NCBI GenBank assembly: GCA_020635355.1
Contig: JACJZW010000005.1
Coordinates: 1 to 64,000 of the forward strand
Source of the DNA: Flavobacteriales bacterium
GTDB lineage: Bacteria; Bacteroidota; Bacteroidia; NS11-12g; UBA9320
Length of the DNA: 64,000 nt
Reading direction: 5' to 3'
A program made the position numbers and the translations under genes. Shown here one piece after another: positions 50,414-59,180 of this stretch. Each line of letters starts with the position of its first letter. Position 1 is the stretch's first letter. The notes under the pieces were generated by a model. It was given only the letters and a program-made list of their open reading frames with translations, did not search any database and was not told the origin of the DNA.

Positions 50414-52788
50414 ATAACGATCAGTTGGGCGTGACTTCCAGGAACAACAGCGTAATACGCCCCTGCCTTCCAATTTGCCACCTGAATGGTTTCGGAAGTA
50501 CCAGCTGGAAGGGTGGCTTCTGCCACCAGGGCACCCAATGGGTTGTAGATACGCACAATACGTTCCTCCTGCGTTTGATTACCAATGGTTAACTCTCGAT
50601 GAGCCGGATTCGGATAAATACTTAAACCATTATTTGACGGAAGAACCGGAATACCCAAACCTCGGGCGCTTACGCACACCTCATTGGTTTCATAGGGCTC
50701 TTGCTTGTCGAAGAAAACCTCGGCCTGATTACAAACCTCCGTTCCTGAAGGGTGGAAACCACTGGCCAGATGAATGCCAAAGTCAATGTATCCTCGATAT
50801 CCTTCCGGATCAGAAGAACTGTCCGGCAAATTGATGTCGTCAAACACCCAAGTAAAGATGTATTGGTACTTCGAGCCTTTCTTGATGTAGGTAGAATTGA
50901 AGTTGGATCGATGGGAAATGTACGATTCCACTCCATACACACTGATCACCACATCCTCGTCTAAAGTATCGCGAACAATAACCCGTTTCACATCTCCTGA
51001 ACCCACATTCGAAAATCCAATGTAGTAATTCAATGGGTCGGATTCATAGAAGAAGGATCCGTTACCGCATTGCTTGTAGATTGGATCTATGGTTTCCACC
51101 GATTTGAAGAGTCGGGTTCGTTGGTTATCCCGAAGGTTGATATCACCACCCGGATTTTTAACGATGGCGTTGTAGGACAACTGCAGATCTTCTGAACGAT
51201 CGCCTTTTGCCACACCAGACATGTCAATAGTAAACTGCTCATCAACGCCCAAATCTTCCACTAGCCAGATGTACTCACCATCTTCAGCAAATGTGTAATT
51301 AGGGCTAAAGGTGAGGTTTTCCCACCCTTCACCAATCGTGAGTTTGAATTGGGCTTCCTTAATCGCCACCGTTCCGTTGTTGGTGAGGATAAAATGCCCG
51401 GAGTTCTTTTCATTCTTTAGAAGTTGGTATCCGTAATCAAATCCGGAAACAACATTTAAATCCACAGCAAACGGCTTTGGCGTTAACCCTAGCGGAGGCA
51501 ATTCGTAGTTACCTGCTCCGGTTACATCTACCGTCCAGGCCGATTCAGGACAACCTGATATGTAACGGATCAGATTTACTGGCTTCAAGGCTTGCGAACC
51601 TTGGTCAACCGGTATGTAGAAAGATCCATCGCCATTGGTCCAGAAGGTGTTCTGACCTGGTGTTAATTGCACCATTTGACGTTCAATGGGTTTCTCATCC
51701 TCATCCATCACGCAGTTGCCGTTTTCATCCACAAACACACGCCCGGATAATAAGGCTTGTCCTGTTGACAATTGACCGAGGTAGGAAATCCCAAAAAGAT
51801 CAAACTCGCCATACAACAACATACCGCTTTCGCTATTCATGAGGCGAATCCGCTCATTGCCATACGGCCATTTTACCATTTCCCATTTTCCATTGACATA
51901 TCGAATGAGGTTAACGGTTGTATTCTCAGCGATGTTCCAGATGTCACCAGACAGGTATAAAACACCATTATGGCTTTCCAAATCCCAGAACTGATGAATC
52001 ATATATTGTTCCAGACCGTTGGAGAGATCGTCCCATCCATTCCCGTTAAAGGCTTTGATGAAGTCTGAACTTCCGTTGGGCTGACCAGACAAAACCAGCT
52101 GTCCATTGAATTCGGTAAAATGGTTAGAGCCCCTCAAGAACGGTGGGTGGGTAATTGAATTCCAATTTTCACCATCATACACTGCGGTGTAGAATGGATC
52201 AGGACCTACCATTCTGGTAAATCGGCCGGAAGCATAGAGCAGTCCGTTTTTCACGTAGGCATCGATGATGTAATCTTTACCCGGATTGTAGGTCACCCAT
52301 CCGGATAGCGACGTCCAACTGGTATCATTCCAACTCAGAAGGTTGGTTGACTGTTCCTCAAAAATGCCGAGCAAGCAAAGCTTTCCATCGAATTCAATGA
52401 ATTTGGCCAACGACTCACTGGAAGTGATGGCGGTATTCGAAAGGTTGTTCCAGGTTGAGCCATCCCACGTCCAAACCAGATTTTTATTTGCTTCTGTGGA
52501 CACCCCTGCAATGTATAGCAGGCCCTTATACCAATAGGCATCCTTCAATCGGAAAGACGTGCTGTAATTAGGCAAGTTGGAAATGGCGCCTTCATGTTCC
52601 CAACCGTAGGAAGATCGCGTAGACAAGTGATAGACTCCATTTTCGTCATGGTGGATCACCATCAACTCATTGTCTGCATTCACCATGAGATCTGCCACGC
52701 CAATATCACCGGCTTGCATAGGCAATAATCCCTGACCAAAAACCGCGAATGGCAGCATGAAGAACGCTATGTAAATCAGCCTTTTCAT
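50407..52788 (-). CDS. Large secreted protein with T9SS sorting domain, third gene of the sigma/barrel operon
   Basis: The protein has 793 residues. A signal peptide (1-18, ending VFGQ) is followed by about 340 residues of repeated propeller-like segments (for example YWYKGLLYIAGVSTEANKNLVWTWDGSTW, FNGQLVLSGQPNGSSDFIKAFNGNGW), then a segment with VDENGNCVMDEDEKPIERQMV typical of SdrD/Cna-B-like modules, DUF11-like strands, and a T9SS sorting domain (SIYPNPAHRELTIG, VRIYNPLGALVAEA, WKAGAYYAVV). Its ATG overlaps the stop of the barrel gene by four bases, so cargo and regulator are translated together. Confidence 0.85.
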   Translation of the reverse strand: MKRLIYIAFFMLPFAVFGQGLLPMQAGDIGVADLMVNADNELMVIHHDENGVYHLSTRSSYGWEHEGAISNLPNYSTSFRLKDAYWYKGLLYIAGVSTEANKNLVWTWDGSTWNNLSNTAITSSESLAKFIEFDGKLCLLGIFEEQSTNLLSWNDTSWTSLSGWVTYNPGKDYIIDAYVKNGLLYASGRFTRMVGPDPFYTAVYDGENWNSITHPPFLRGSNHFTEFNGQLVLSGQPNGSSDFIKAFNGNGWDDLSNGLEQYMIHQFWDLESHNGVLYLSGDIWNIAENTTVNLIRYVNGKWEMVKWPYGNERIRLMNSESGMLLYGEFDLFGISYLGQLSTGQALLSGRVFVDENGNCVMDEDEKPIERQMVQLTPGQNTFWTNGDGSFYIPVDQGSQALKPVNLIRYISGCPESAWTVDVTGAGNYELPPLGLTPKPFAVDLNVVSGFDYGYQLLKNEKNSGHFILTNNGTVAIKEAQFKLTIGEGWENLTFSPNYTFAEDGEYIWLVEDLGVDEQFTIDMSGVAKGDRSEDLQLSYNAIVKNPGGDINLRDNQRTRLFKSVETIDPIYKQCGNGSFFYESDPLNYYIGFSNVGSGDVKRVIVRDTLDEDVVISVYGVESYISHRSNFNSTYIKKGSKYQYIFTWVFDDINLPDSSSDPEGYRGYIDFGIHLASGFHPSGTEVCNQAEVFFDKQEPYETNEVCVSARGLGIPVLPSNNGLSIYPNPAHRELTIGNQTQEERIVRIYNPLGALVAEATLPAGTSETIQVANWKAGAYYAVVPGSHAQLIVIQ

Positions 52789-54119
52789 CGGAGTCCTCGG
52801 TTTAATTTATACGTCAATTGAATATTGCATCCAAAATTGTATGGCCGCTCATCCAGAGGTGAGTCAGATCGTCGTATTGATGTTACGTTTCGTTGATAGA
52901 ACGGAACCATCCCCAGTTCCAGGTTGTACTTAAACGCACGGTAGATGCCGAAATTGGCACTCATTCCAAAACTGTTAGCCGCGTATTCCGTACTGCCCGA
53001 TAAGTCTTCAAGGGTGAGGAAGGTTTCGTCTGCCTTCTTACCAGAACCACCGAGGAAACGCATGTATTGCATACCCAGCTCCGAACGAAGTGAAAACCGA
53101 CTATGCACCATAGGAACAACGATACCCAATTTTACCGGAATTTGGATAAAGTGGTACGTGTTATGGCCGTTATATTGCACGTGCTCCCACAGTTGTGGAT
53201 TCAAGGTGATATAGTCTAACTTCTCAAAATTATAATCCACATTGGGCAACTCATCAATGAGATAATCATACTCGATATTCTCCCCCATCTGGTTGTAGAT
53301 TAAGCCGGTTGAGAGATAAATTCGATTAGTTATATATCGATTCGCCTGGAAAGCTATCTGGTAGCTAAAACCCTGCGATTCAAAGCGATTTGTAATATCC
53401 TTATAATCTTTATTGACTAACCAGCCAAAAGAGCCATTTGATTTCACTAACTTAGAAGCCAACGCGGGCGAAGCGGAAAGTCCGAATTCCCAGGTACCCA
53501 TACCCAGAATTTTTTTGGAATCTTTCCGCCCCCCGTTGTTGATTGTAGGTATATATTTAAGTTCATGAGCATCTATCTCAGATGCATCGAAAATGGCCAA
53601 AGTTGAATGTGGTCGTACATGAATAACCTCAGTATTTAGTTCGTTAGCTACGTTTTGCTCTCCCTGATTTCCCGCGAAGTGTGACCCAAGATCCGTTCCC
53701 GGATCAACACCAGGTAGAACTGGTAGCTCGGGTAGTTCAGGGTTAGTAGACACAACACCAGAAGGCTGGCGTACAGCTCCGGAAGGTTGTTGTGCTGTGA
53801 TGCTATGTTTAACTTGGTTGTCAACCGGTTCGTCTGTTGATGTCCGAGGAAGAATAGGAGCATCCGTTTTATGCTGCTCCAACACCACGCCGTGACCTTC
53901 CGGACCATTTGTATCCTTCCAATGGAAGAAGTACAATGCCGCTCCTACCGTCAAAAGCACCAAACCTGTTAACCAATACCAATAGATCGCTGCACGACGC
54001 TTCACTGGAGCATCCATTGCTCCCGCAATGGCATCCCAGGTATCCGGAGACACAGACCCCTCAAATCCACCTAACATGGATTTCAGTTGATCATCAAATA
54101 TTTCGTGTTCCGGTTTCAC
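52785..54119 (-). CDS. Membrane-spanning protein with outer-membrane barrel; putative anti-sigma/sensor
   Basis: The protein has 444 residues. Residues 1-45 are cytoplasmic (FDDQLKSMLGGFEGSVSPDTWDAIAGAMD), a transmembrane helix is at about 46-66 (WYWLTGLVLLTVGAALYFF), and a Pro/Thr/Asp-rich periplasmic linker reaches about 200. The rest has barrel strands: WEFGLSASPALASKLV, FSYQIAFQANRYITNRIYLSTGLIYNQMG, HFIQIPVKLGIVVPM, FGMSANFGIYRAFKYNLELGMVPF and the ending NFGCNIQLTYKLNRG. ATGA overlaps join it to the sigma gene and to the T9SS cargo gene. I infer a one-piece envelope sensor that holds the sigma factor. The barrel could instead be a soluble beta-structure. Confidence 0.72.
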   Translation of the reverse strand: MKPEHEIFDDQLKSMLGGFEGSVSPDTWDAIAGAMDAPVKRRAAIYWYWLTGLVLLTVGAALYFFHWKDTNGPEGHGVVLEQHKTDAPILPRTSTDEPVDNQVKHSITAQQPSGAVRQPSGVVSTNPELPELPVLPGVDPGTDLGSHFAGNQGEQNVANELNTEVIHVRPHSTLAIFDASEIDAHELKYIPTINNGGRKDSKKILGMGTWEFGLSASPALASKLVKSNGSFGWLVNKDYKDITNRFESQGFSYQIAFQANRYITNRIYLSTGLIYNQMGENIEYDYLIDELPNVDYNFEKLDYITLNPQLWEHVQYNGHNTYHFIQIPVKLGIVVPMVHSRFSLRSELGMQYMRFLGGSGKKADETFLTLEDLSGSTEYAANSFGMSANFGIYRAFKYNLELGMVPFYQRNVTSIRRSDSPLDERPYNFGCNIQLTYKLNRGLR

Positions 54120-54664
54120 GCGTTGTTCGACAAATTGTTTAATCGTTCCTTGAGAATCACACGCGCCCTGGACAACCGACTTTTGCTGGATCCTACAGAA
54201 ATATCCAATGCATCGGCTATTTCTGCATGACTCAAACCATCAACGGCATACATGTTCAAAACCACCCGGTAGATATCCGGAAGTTCCTGAACGTGCATCA
54301 AGACCTCATCCCGGGTTAACGTTCCCCAGGATGGTTGTGCATCCAACTCGGTCATTGAGGTATCAGCCAATTCCTGATCATCCTCTAACTGAACATAGGA
54401 AACACCACGCTTGAGCTTATTGATGGAAAGATTGACAAAAATCCGTGACATCCACGTATAGAGTGAACTCTTGAATTGGAAGGATTCAATCTGAGTAAAG
54501 ACTTTTACGAAGCCATCTTGCAAGATGTCTTTCGCGTCTTCCTCATTGTTCATATATCGCAAGCAGATGCCCATCATTTTAGAAGCGTACTTCTCAAAAA
54601 GTTCCCGTTGAGCTTTCCTGTCCTGGCTGGCACAACGTCTTACCAGTTCCTCTTCTTCGCTCAA
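54116..54664 (-). CDS. ECF-family RNA polymerase sigma factor
   Basis: The protein has 182 residues. Region 2 reads LFEKYASKMMGICLRYMNNEEDAKDILQDGFVKVFTQIESFQFKSSLYTWMSRIFVNLSINKLKR, and region 4 reads LPDIYRVVLNMYAVDGLSHAEIADALDISVGSSKSRLSRAR. It starts the operon sigma / barrel protein / T9SS cargo. A promoter-like element upstream (54685-54712) matches one before the giant surface protein at 63329, which suggests autoregulation and a shared regulon. Confidence 0.93.
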   Translation of the reverse strand: MSEEEELVRRCASQDRKAQRELFEKYASKMMGICLRYMNNEEDAKDILQDGFVKVFTQIESFQFKSSLYTWMSRIFVNLSINKLKRGVSYVQLEDDQELADTSMTELDAQPSWGTLTRDEVLMHVQELPDIYRVVLNMYAVDGLSHAEIADALDISVGSSKSRLSRARVILKERLNNLSNNA

Positions 54665-54684
54665 AACGAGATCTCAGTTAATGG

Positions 54685-54712
54685 ATAGACACCGATATGG
54701 AAAAAGGTTGCA
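54685..54712 (-). promoter_or_regulatory. Candidate ECF promoter of the sigma/barrel operon
   Basis: On the minus strand TGCAACCTTTT is followed after seven bases by CGGTGTCTAT. An AACCTTTT -35 and a GTCTAT -10 are typical of ECF promoters. The same two blocks with the same spacing lie at 63400-63427 before the giant T9SS gene. Confidence 0.55.
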
Positions 54713-54741
54713 ATATTTTTTCGGTTTTTTTCAAAAATAAA

Positions 54742-54764
54742 AAAAGGGGACCGAGGCCCCCTTT
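54742..54764 (-). terminator. Intrinsic terminator after the giant gene at 54786
   Basis: On the minus strand AAAAGGGGGCC pairs with GGTCCCC across a short CTC-type loop, followed by a run of T. Confidence 0.75.
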
Positions 54765-54785
54765 TCATTTTCAAAGTGTTACGTC

Positions 54786-57700
54786 TTATTTCAAGACAAT
54801 CTTTTCGGTATAAACATGATTATTTATTACCATTCGTACATAGTACACACCAGCAGCATGCCCGGTCAAATCAAGAGTTTGAACGGATTGATTTGCGTCT
54901 GATACATCAACGGACTGAATGGCATTACCCACCATGTCGTAAACGGCAACGGTAGCTGTTTCATTCGCCTCCAGATTTGTCTGGATATGGAAGATACCTG
55001 TTGTTGGATTCGGGAATACAGAAAGTACTTCTGAAGTAATCTCATCCACACCAGATACCCGCTCGTATTTGCGGTTTACATCAACATACAACGTAAATAC
55101 ATTGGATGCGTTACCGGAGTTATCATGCGTTACGAAAGTGGCTGCGTAGAAACCTTGTTCAAACACGTTCATGTCGTTTGACAGAACTTCTACGTTTTGG
55201 AACAAGCCTGCAGGCGCATCGTAGTTATCGATAATTTTCAGATAGTCGATCAACGATACATTTGAGAACAGACCCAAACGTACGATTGGTCCAAACTTAC
55301 CGGAAATGGTTGGTGCAACGCTGTCATACACCACTACCCAACGCTGACGAACGGTTTGGTTACCGGATGCGTCTGTTGCTGTGTACGTGTCGGTGTATTT
55401 ACCCAATACGTAAGGATTCACATTAGAGCTACGAACCAGAGAAACCTGAGTTTCATCATAGAAGTTGTCCGATACGGTCGCTTCAACTGGCGTATACTTC
55501 GCGTTTACCGGGTGGTAAACAGAATCCAGCGTATTCAAGTTGATGGTTGGGGCAACGTAATCTTCCACCACGTAATCAATTACGAGTGTAGTTGCATTAC
55601 CTGTTTCATCGGTTGCGGTATAGGTTACCGTTGTGGTTCCTTTCGAACGTGTGTCTACGTCGGCTTCTCCCTGTGCATTGCTCGGAGAGATTTCATACGT
55701 GAAACGAGGACCGAAGGTTCCGTTATTGTAGTTGTCGTTTGGTACAGTACGGTCAACAAATACAGACTGAAGCTGAACTTCAACCACATTACGACCACCA
55801 ATCACCTGAATTTCATCGTTATTAATGGTAGGGAATACCTGATCTCGAACGATTACATCTCGTCGTGCGATGGCCAGGTTACCTTGTGCATCCTGAACGG
55901 TGTAGGTCAGGGTGTATGTTCCAATTTTGAAGGTGTTAACCGTTCCAGTTACCTGAACAGCCGTTTCCAGATTACCATCAGTTGCATCAGTTGCGGTCCA
56001 GCCTGCTTCAGAATATGAACCAGTGATTACTTCGATGTATTCCGGATTGTTTCCTTTCAATGTGAGCTCTGGAGCTGATTGGTCAACTACCACGTAAACC
56101 ACTCGGGTTACACATGGAGCGGCATTGCCGGAAGCATCTTCAACACAGAATTTCACATAGTAAATACCAGCGGCAGATTCGTCAACATCCGAAGTTGATG
56201 TCATTCTCCAGGTAATATCGCCCTCTGATGGATCCGTAGCGGTTGCACCGGAATCCACATAGGTTTTACCTAATTCAACATACATGGTGTCATCACCCTT
56301 AAGTGTGATGTACGGAGTGGTGTTGTCGTTTACGAGAATAAGGGCGTAATCTTCAAACTCACCAATACGGTTAGCATTTTTCACACCACTTGAAGCACCA
56401 CATGGCTCGTTTGGATCCGTATTATAGCTGGTACCAATACGCATGCGGGTTTTACCTTCAAACGAATTCTTCAGATCAGGAACGGTAAAGGATGCTTTGA
56501 ATGAAGCTGTATTCGCAGCTGATTCGCTGGCAACCAGTTCACCATTGTCATCAAAATCACCATCGATGTTCCAGTCTACCCATACCTTACGGGTCATTTT
56601 GTTCACGGTAGTTTTACGGGAAACAGTGATGTCGTAAGTAGAACCAAAGGTCAGAACCGCAGGACGAACATCTTCGTCTGTGGTGTAATCTGAGTAGTTG
56701 GATTCAGCTGAACCATTATCAATGAGTGCTTTAGCAGGTGTACCACGATCTTCGAGCAACACATTGGTAGTTGCAACGTCAGCACTGCTGGTTACACTGA
56801 TCAATGGCTTACAGTAATCAATTACGATAATGTACTGATCTTTAATTACCTGAGCCAAAGACACCGCAGAATCAGAAGGAGAAAGATTATTCCAAGCTTT
56901 CAATGAAACGGTGTATTTACCAGGTGATGAGAAGGCAACAACAGGTGATTTAGATCCACTGTTTGTTCCATTTTGGAAGGTTACGTTATTGCCTGGGAAG
57001 AATGTCCACAGGAAGGTATTGGCCTTATCCGTGGTTACATCAAAGGTTACTTTATCGCCTGCTTTTGGCCGACGCTCATCCGCAGTAAAGTCCAATTCGG
57101 CTTTTGACGTGATTGGTGCAACTACGATGTTTTTACATGTTTTGTTTTTGCCTGAGCATGTTTGAACAGTCAAACAAACATTATACGTAGCGTTTGAAAG
57201 GAAGATTTGCTCAAGATCTCTTGTTTGAGCAACAATAGATCCGTCGATCTCCCAGGTATTAAACACCTCACCGATGGCATTCTCAGATGTGTTGGTGAAG
57301 GTATTTACCACGGCATTGTACATGGTGTCGGCTGATTCGAAGTGTGCAACCGGTGCATCCTGAGAACCAATGGTTGATGTCCAGTGACCGATGAAACCTT
57401 TATCGGTTTGCGTTCCTGAACTGTTCCATAAGAAGTATAGTGCTCCTGATTTAGCAACAACTGGTGCAGAAGGAGTATCGGTAGCCGTGAAACCACTTTT
57501 TGGATGAAGTGGCGTTCCGGTTGCATCCTGACCATCATATACTTTCAGGTTAACGTTGGCTTTTACCAACCACTGATCAAATGTAAAGGTGATGGATGTT
57601 GCACCACATGGAGAAATCAATGCATCGAGGTTTGCCTCCGGTGATGCATAGTTTCCAGAGCCGTCATCTTTGTTTTTAAGCGTACCGGCTTCACAGGTAA

Positions 57701-58880
57701 TTACGTTGCCTGGAATTCCGGTAACTGTACCGGGACCCATTTCAACGTCACATCCTTTGATTACTTCAACATAATTTTTCTTTATAACTGTTTGAGAAGC
57801 ACCTACATCGTTTGAAGACGTCAAACCGATGCACCATTCTCCTACGTCAGGGAATCCAGGAATACCTTTAGCGGTAAAGATTTCTGGGTTCTGATTAACT
57901 GTTTCATCTCCTCCACGAAGATCTGGATAATCATCACCGTCAATTCGTGTGGCGGCTGAGTCAGACTCCTGATACATGAACCAATCCCAATAGATGGCTC
58001 CATTGGTAGAGAGGTCTGTCAATTTGAAGGTGTTATAGAGTTCTACTTTGTTCTTGTCGGATACGAAGTCGGCTACCGGAGGAGCAGTTGGTTTAACGAT
58101 GGTGATACAATGTACCACGGAATCGCGTCCCAAACAGTTTTCCGAGAACAGACGTACGCAGTACGATCCGGCTGAATTGAATTTGTGCGAGGCATTGGTC
58201 GTGGTGTACTCAATAGTACCATCGTCTCCAACGTCCCAGCCGTGGTAGAAGTAACCATCCTGATTCGCGTTAACCAATGAAACAGCTGTTTTTACGAAAG
58301 CGGTGTCTCGCATAAAGAAACCAGCGCTCAATGAGCCGGTGATGGTCAGCGAAACAGTATAGTCCTCTGTTTCACCGTACGTATACGAACCACAAGGATT
58401 GGTATTGGTACCTTCCTTTACGATACATCGCATACGTGTGTTACCACTTTTAATGTTACATGGAACGGTGAATTTGATCACATGGTCATACCCGTTGGAA
58501 CTGTTTCCAGTTGTTCCTTTTCCGAGCATTTCCGAATTGTCAAACGTTCCATCCTGGTTGTAGTCAATCCAGGCATTACCGTAACGAGTGTAATTACCAC
58601 CACACGTACCATTCGTGAGGATGAGGGTGTACTCGTCACCAGCCGTTAAATCGGCTGCTACAAAACTGGTGTGATCAGAGTATTGCTCGCATGCGGTGGA
58701 ACTGGACTGATTGTCCAGGGTAATGGATGTACCCACCAGGCGTGCTCTGTCACACTTTGAATCATACGTCGTTGATGCACCCGACGAGCAATAACTCTGT
58801 CCTTGTGCCACCAACGATCCTGCCAACAGTACCAAAAAACTCAAGAGTTTTCCGGCTAAAAGAGAATAGTTGTTTTTCAT
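54786..58880 (-). CDS. Giant GEVED/CUB/DUF5011 surface protein with T9SS sorting domain (copy 1)
   Basis: The protein has 1364 residues. After a signal peptide (about 1-27, SLVAQGQ) come a GEVED domain (about 95-175, AWIDYNQDGTFDNSEM to YGETEDYTVSL), a PKD-like domain, a CUB-like domain (about 395-510, with KVYDGQDATG), two more PKD-like segments, a second GEVED domain (WVDWNIDGDFDDNGEL to RIGEFEDYALI), at least four DUF5011/HYR-type repeats (for example DDTMYVELGKTYVDSGATATD) and a T9SS sorting domain (SVFPNPTTGIFHIQ). It is likely a surface adhesin. About 1150 residues from the PKD region on are nearly the same as in the next gene; the first 180 are not. A TAACTTTG box at 58954-58961 may be its promoter. 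Confidence 0.9.
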   Translation of the reverse strand: MKNNYSLLAGKLLSFLVLLAGSLVAQGQSYCSSGASTTYDSKCDRARLVGTSITLDNQSSSTACEQYSDHTSFVAADLTAGDEYTLILTNGTCGGNYTRYGNAWIDYNQDGTFDNSEMLGKGTTGNSSNGYDHVIKFTVPCNIKSGNTRMRCIVKEGTNTNPCGSYTYGETEDYTVSLTITGSLSAGFFMRDTAFVKTAVSLVNANQDGYFYHGWDVGDDGTIEYTTTNASHKFNSAGSYCVRLFSENCLGRDSVVHCITIVKPTAPPVADFVSDKNKVELYNTFKLTDLSTNGAIYWDWFMYQESDSAATRIDGDDYPDLRGGDETVNQNPEIFTAKGIPGFPDVGEWCIGLTSSNDVGASQTVIKKNYVEVIKGCDVEMGPGTVTGIPGNVITCEAGTLKNKDDGSGNYASPEANLDALISPCGATSITFTFDQWLVKANVNLKVYDGQDATGTPLHPKSGFTATDTPSAPVVAKSGALYFLWNSSGTQTDKGFIGHWTSTIGSQDAPVAHFESADTMYNAVVNTFTNTSENAIGEVFNTWEIDGSIVAQTRDLEQIFLSNATYNVCLTVQTCSGKNKTCKNIVVAPITSKAELDFTADERRPKAGDKVTFDVTTDKANTFLWTFFPGNNVTFQNGTNSGSKSPVVAFSSPGKYTVSLKAWNNLSPSDSAVSLAQVIKDQYIIVIDYCKPLISVTSSADVATTNVLLEDRGTPAKALIDNGSAESNYSDYTTDEDVRPAVLTFGSTYDITVSRKTTVNKMTRKVWVDWNIDGDFDDNGELVASESAANTASFKASFTVPDLKNSFEGKTRMRIGTSYNTDPNEPCGASSGVKNANRIGEFEDYALILVNDNTTPYITLKGDDTMYVELGKTYVDSGATATDPSEGDITWRMTSTSDVDESAAGIYYVKFCVEDASGNAAPCVTRVVYVVVDQSAPELTLKGNNPEYIEVITGSYSEAGWTATDATDGNLETAVQVTGTVNTFKIGTYTLTYTVQDAQGNLAIARRDVIVRDQVFPTINNDEIQVIGGRNVVEVQLQSVFVDRTVPNDNYNNGTFGPRFTYEISPSNAQGEADVDTRSKGTTTVTYTATDETGNATTLVIDYVVEDYVAPTINLNTLDSVYHPVNAKYTPVEATVSDNFYDETQVSLVRSSNVNPYVLGKYTDTYTATDASGNQTVRQRWVVVYDSVAPTISGKFGPIVRLGLFSNVSLIDYLKIIDNYDAPAGLFQNVEVLSNDMNVFEQGFYAATFVTHDNSGNASNVFTLYVDVNRKYERVSGVDEITSEVLSVFPNPTTGIFHIQTNLEANETATVAVYDMVGNAIQSVDVSDANQSVQTLDLTGHAAGVYYVRMVINNHVYTEKIVLK

Positions 58881-59133
58881 ATCTTATTACTAGTACCCAA
58901 GTCTCTCAATCAATGGAACAAAATCGTACCGATTTTCTGAGAGCCAGAACGCCCAAAGTTAATCTATCCCTAAGAGAGAATTACATTTTTGACTAATTAT
59001 TTTACGTGAAACTCAACTATGTAGAGGGTTTCTACTGAGGTGATGATCAAGCATCAAAGTTTACTTTAACCCTCATCCAAAAATTCGAGCATTTTTAGCC
59101 TAAAGCAGAAATCAAGTTGAGCATTTGAGGCAT

Positions 59134-59163
59134 AAAAAAAGGGAGCCGAAGCTCCCTTTTTTT
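59134..59163 (-). terminator. Intrinsic terminator after the giant gene at 59181
   Basis: AAAAAAAGGGAGC, loop CGAA, GCTCCCTTTTTTT: a strong hairpin with T runs in both directions. The spacer 58881-59133 otherwise shows only the promoter-like box of the gene at 54786. Confidence 0.9.
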
Positions 59164-59180
59164 AATTATGAACATTAATC

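Noticed and set aside
55356..56018. Plus-strand open frame of 220 codons opposite the giant surface protein gene
   Set aside because: It lies wholly antisense to a well-supported gene and its composition follows from the repeated, biased codons of that gene. No domain or start signal was seen.
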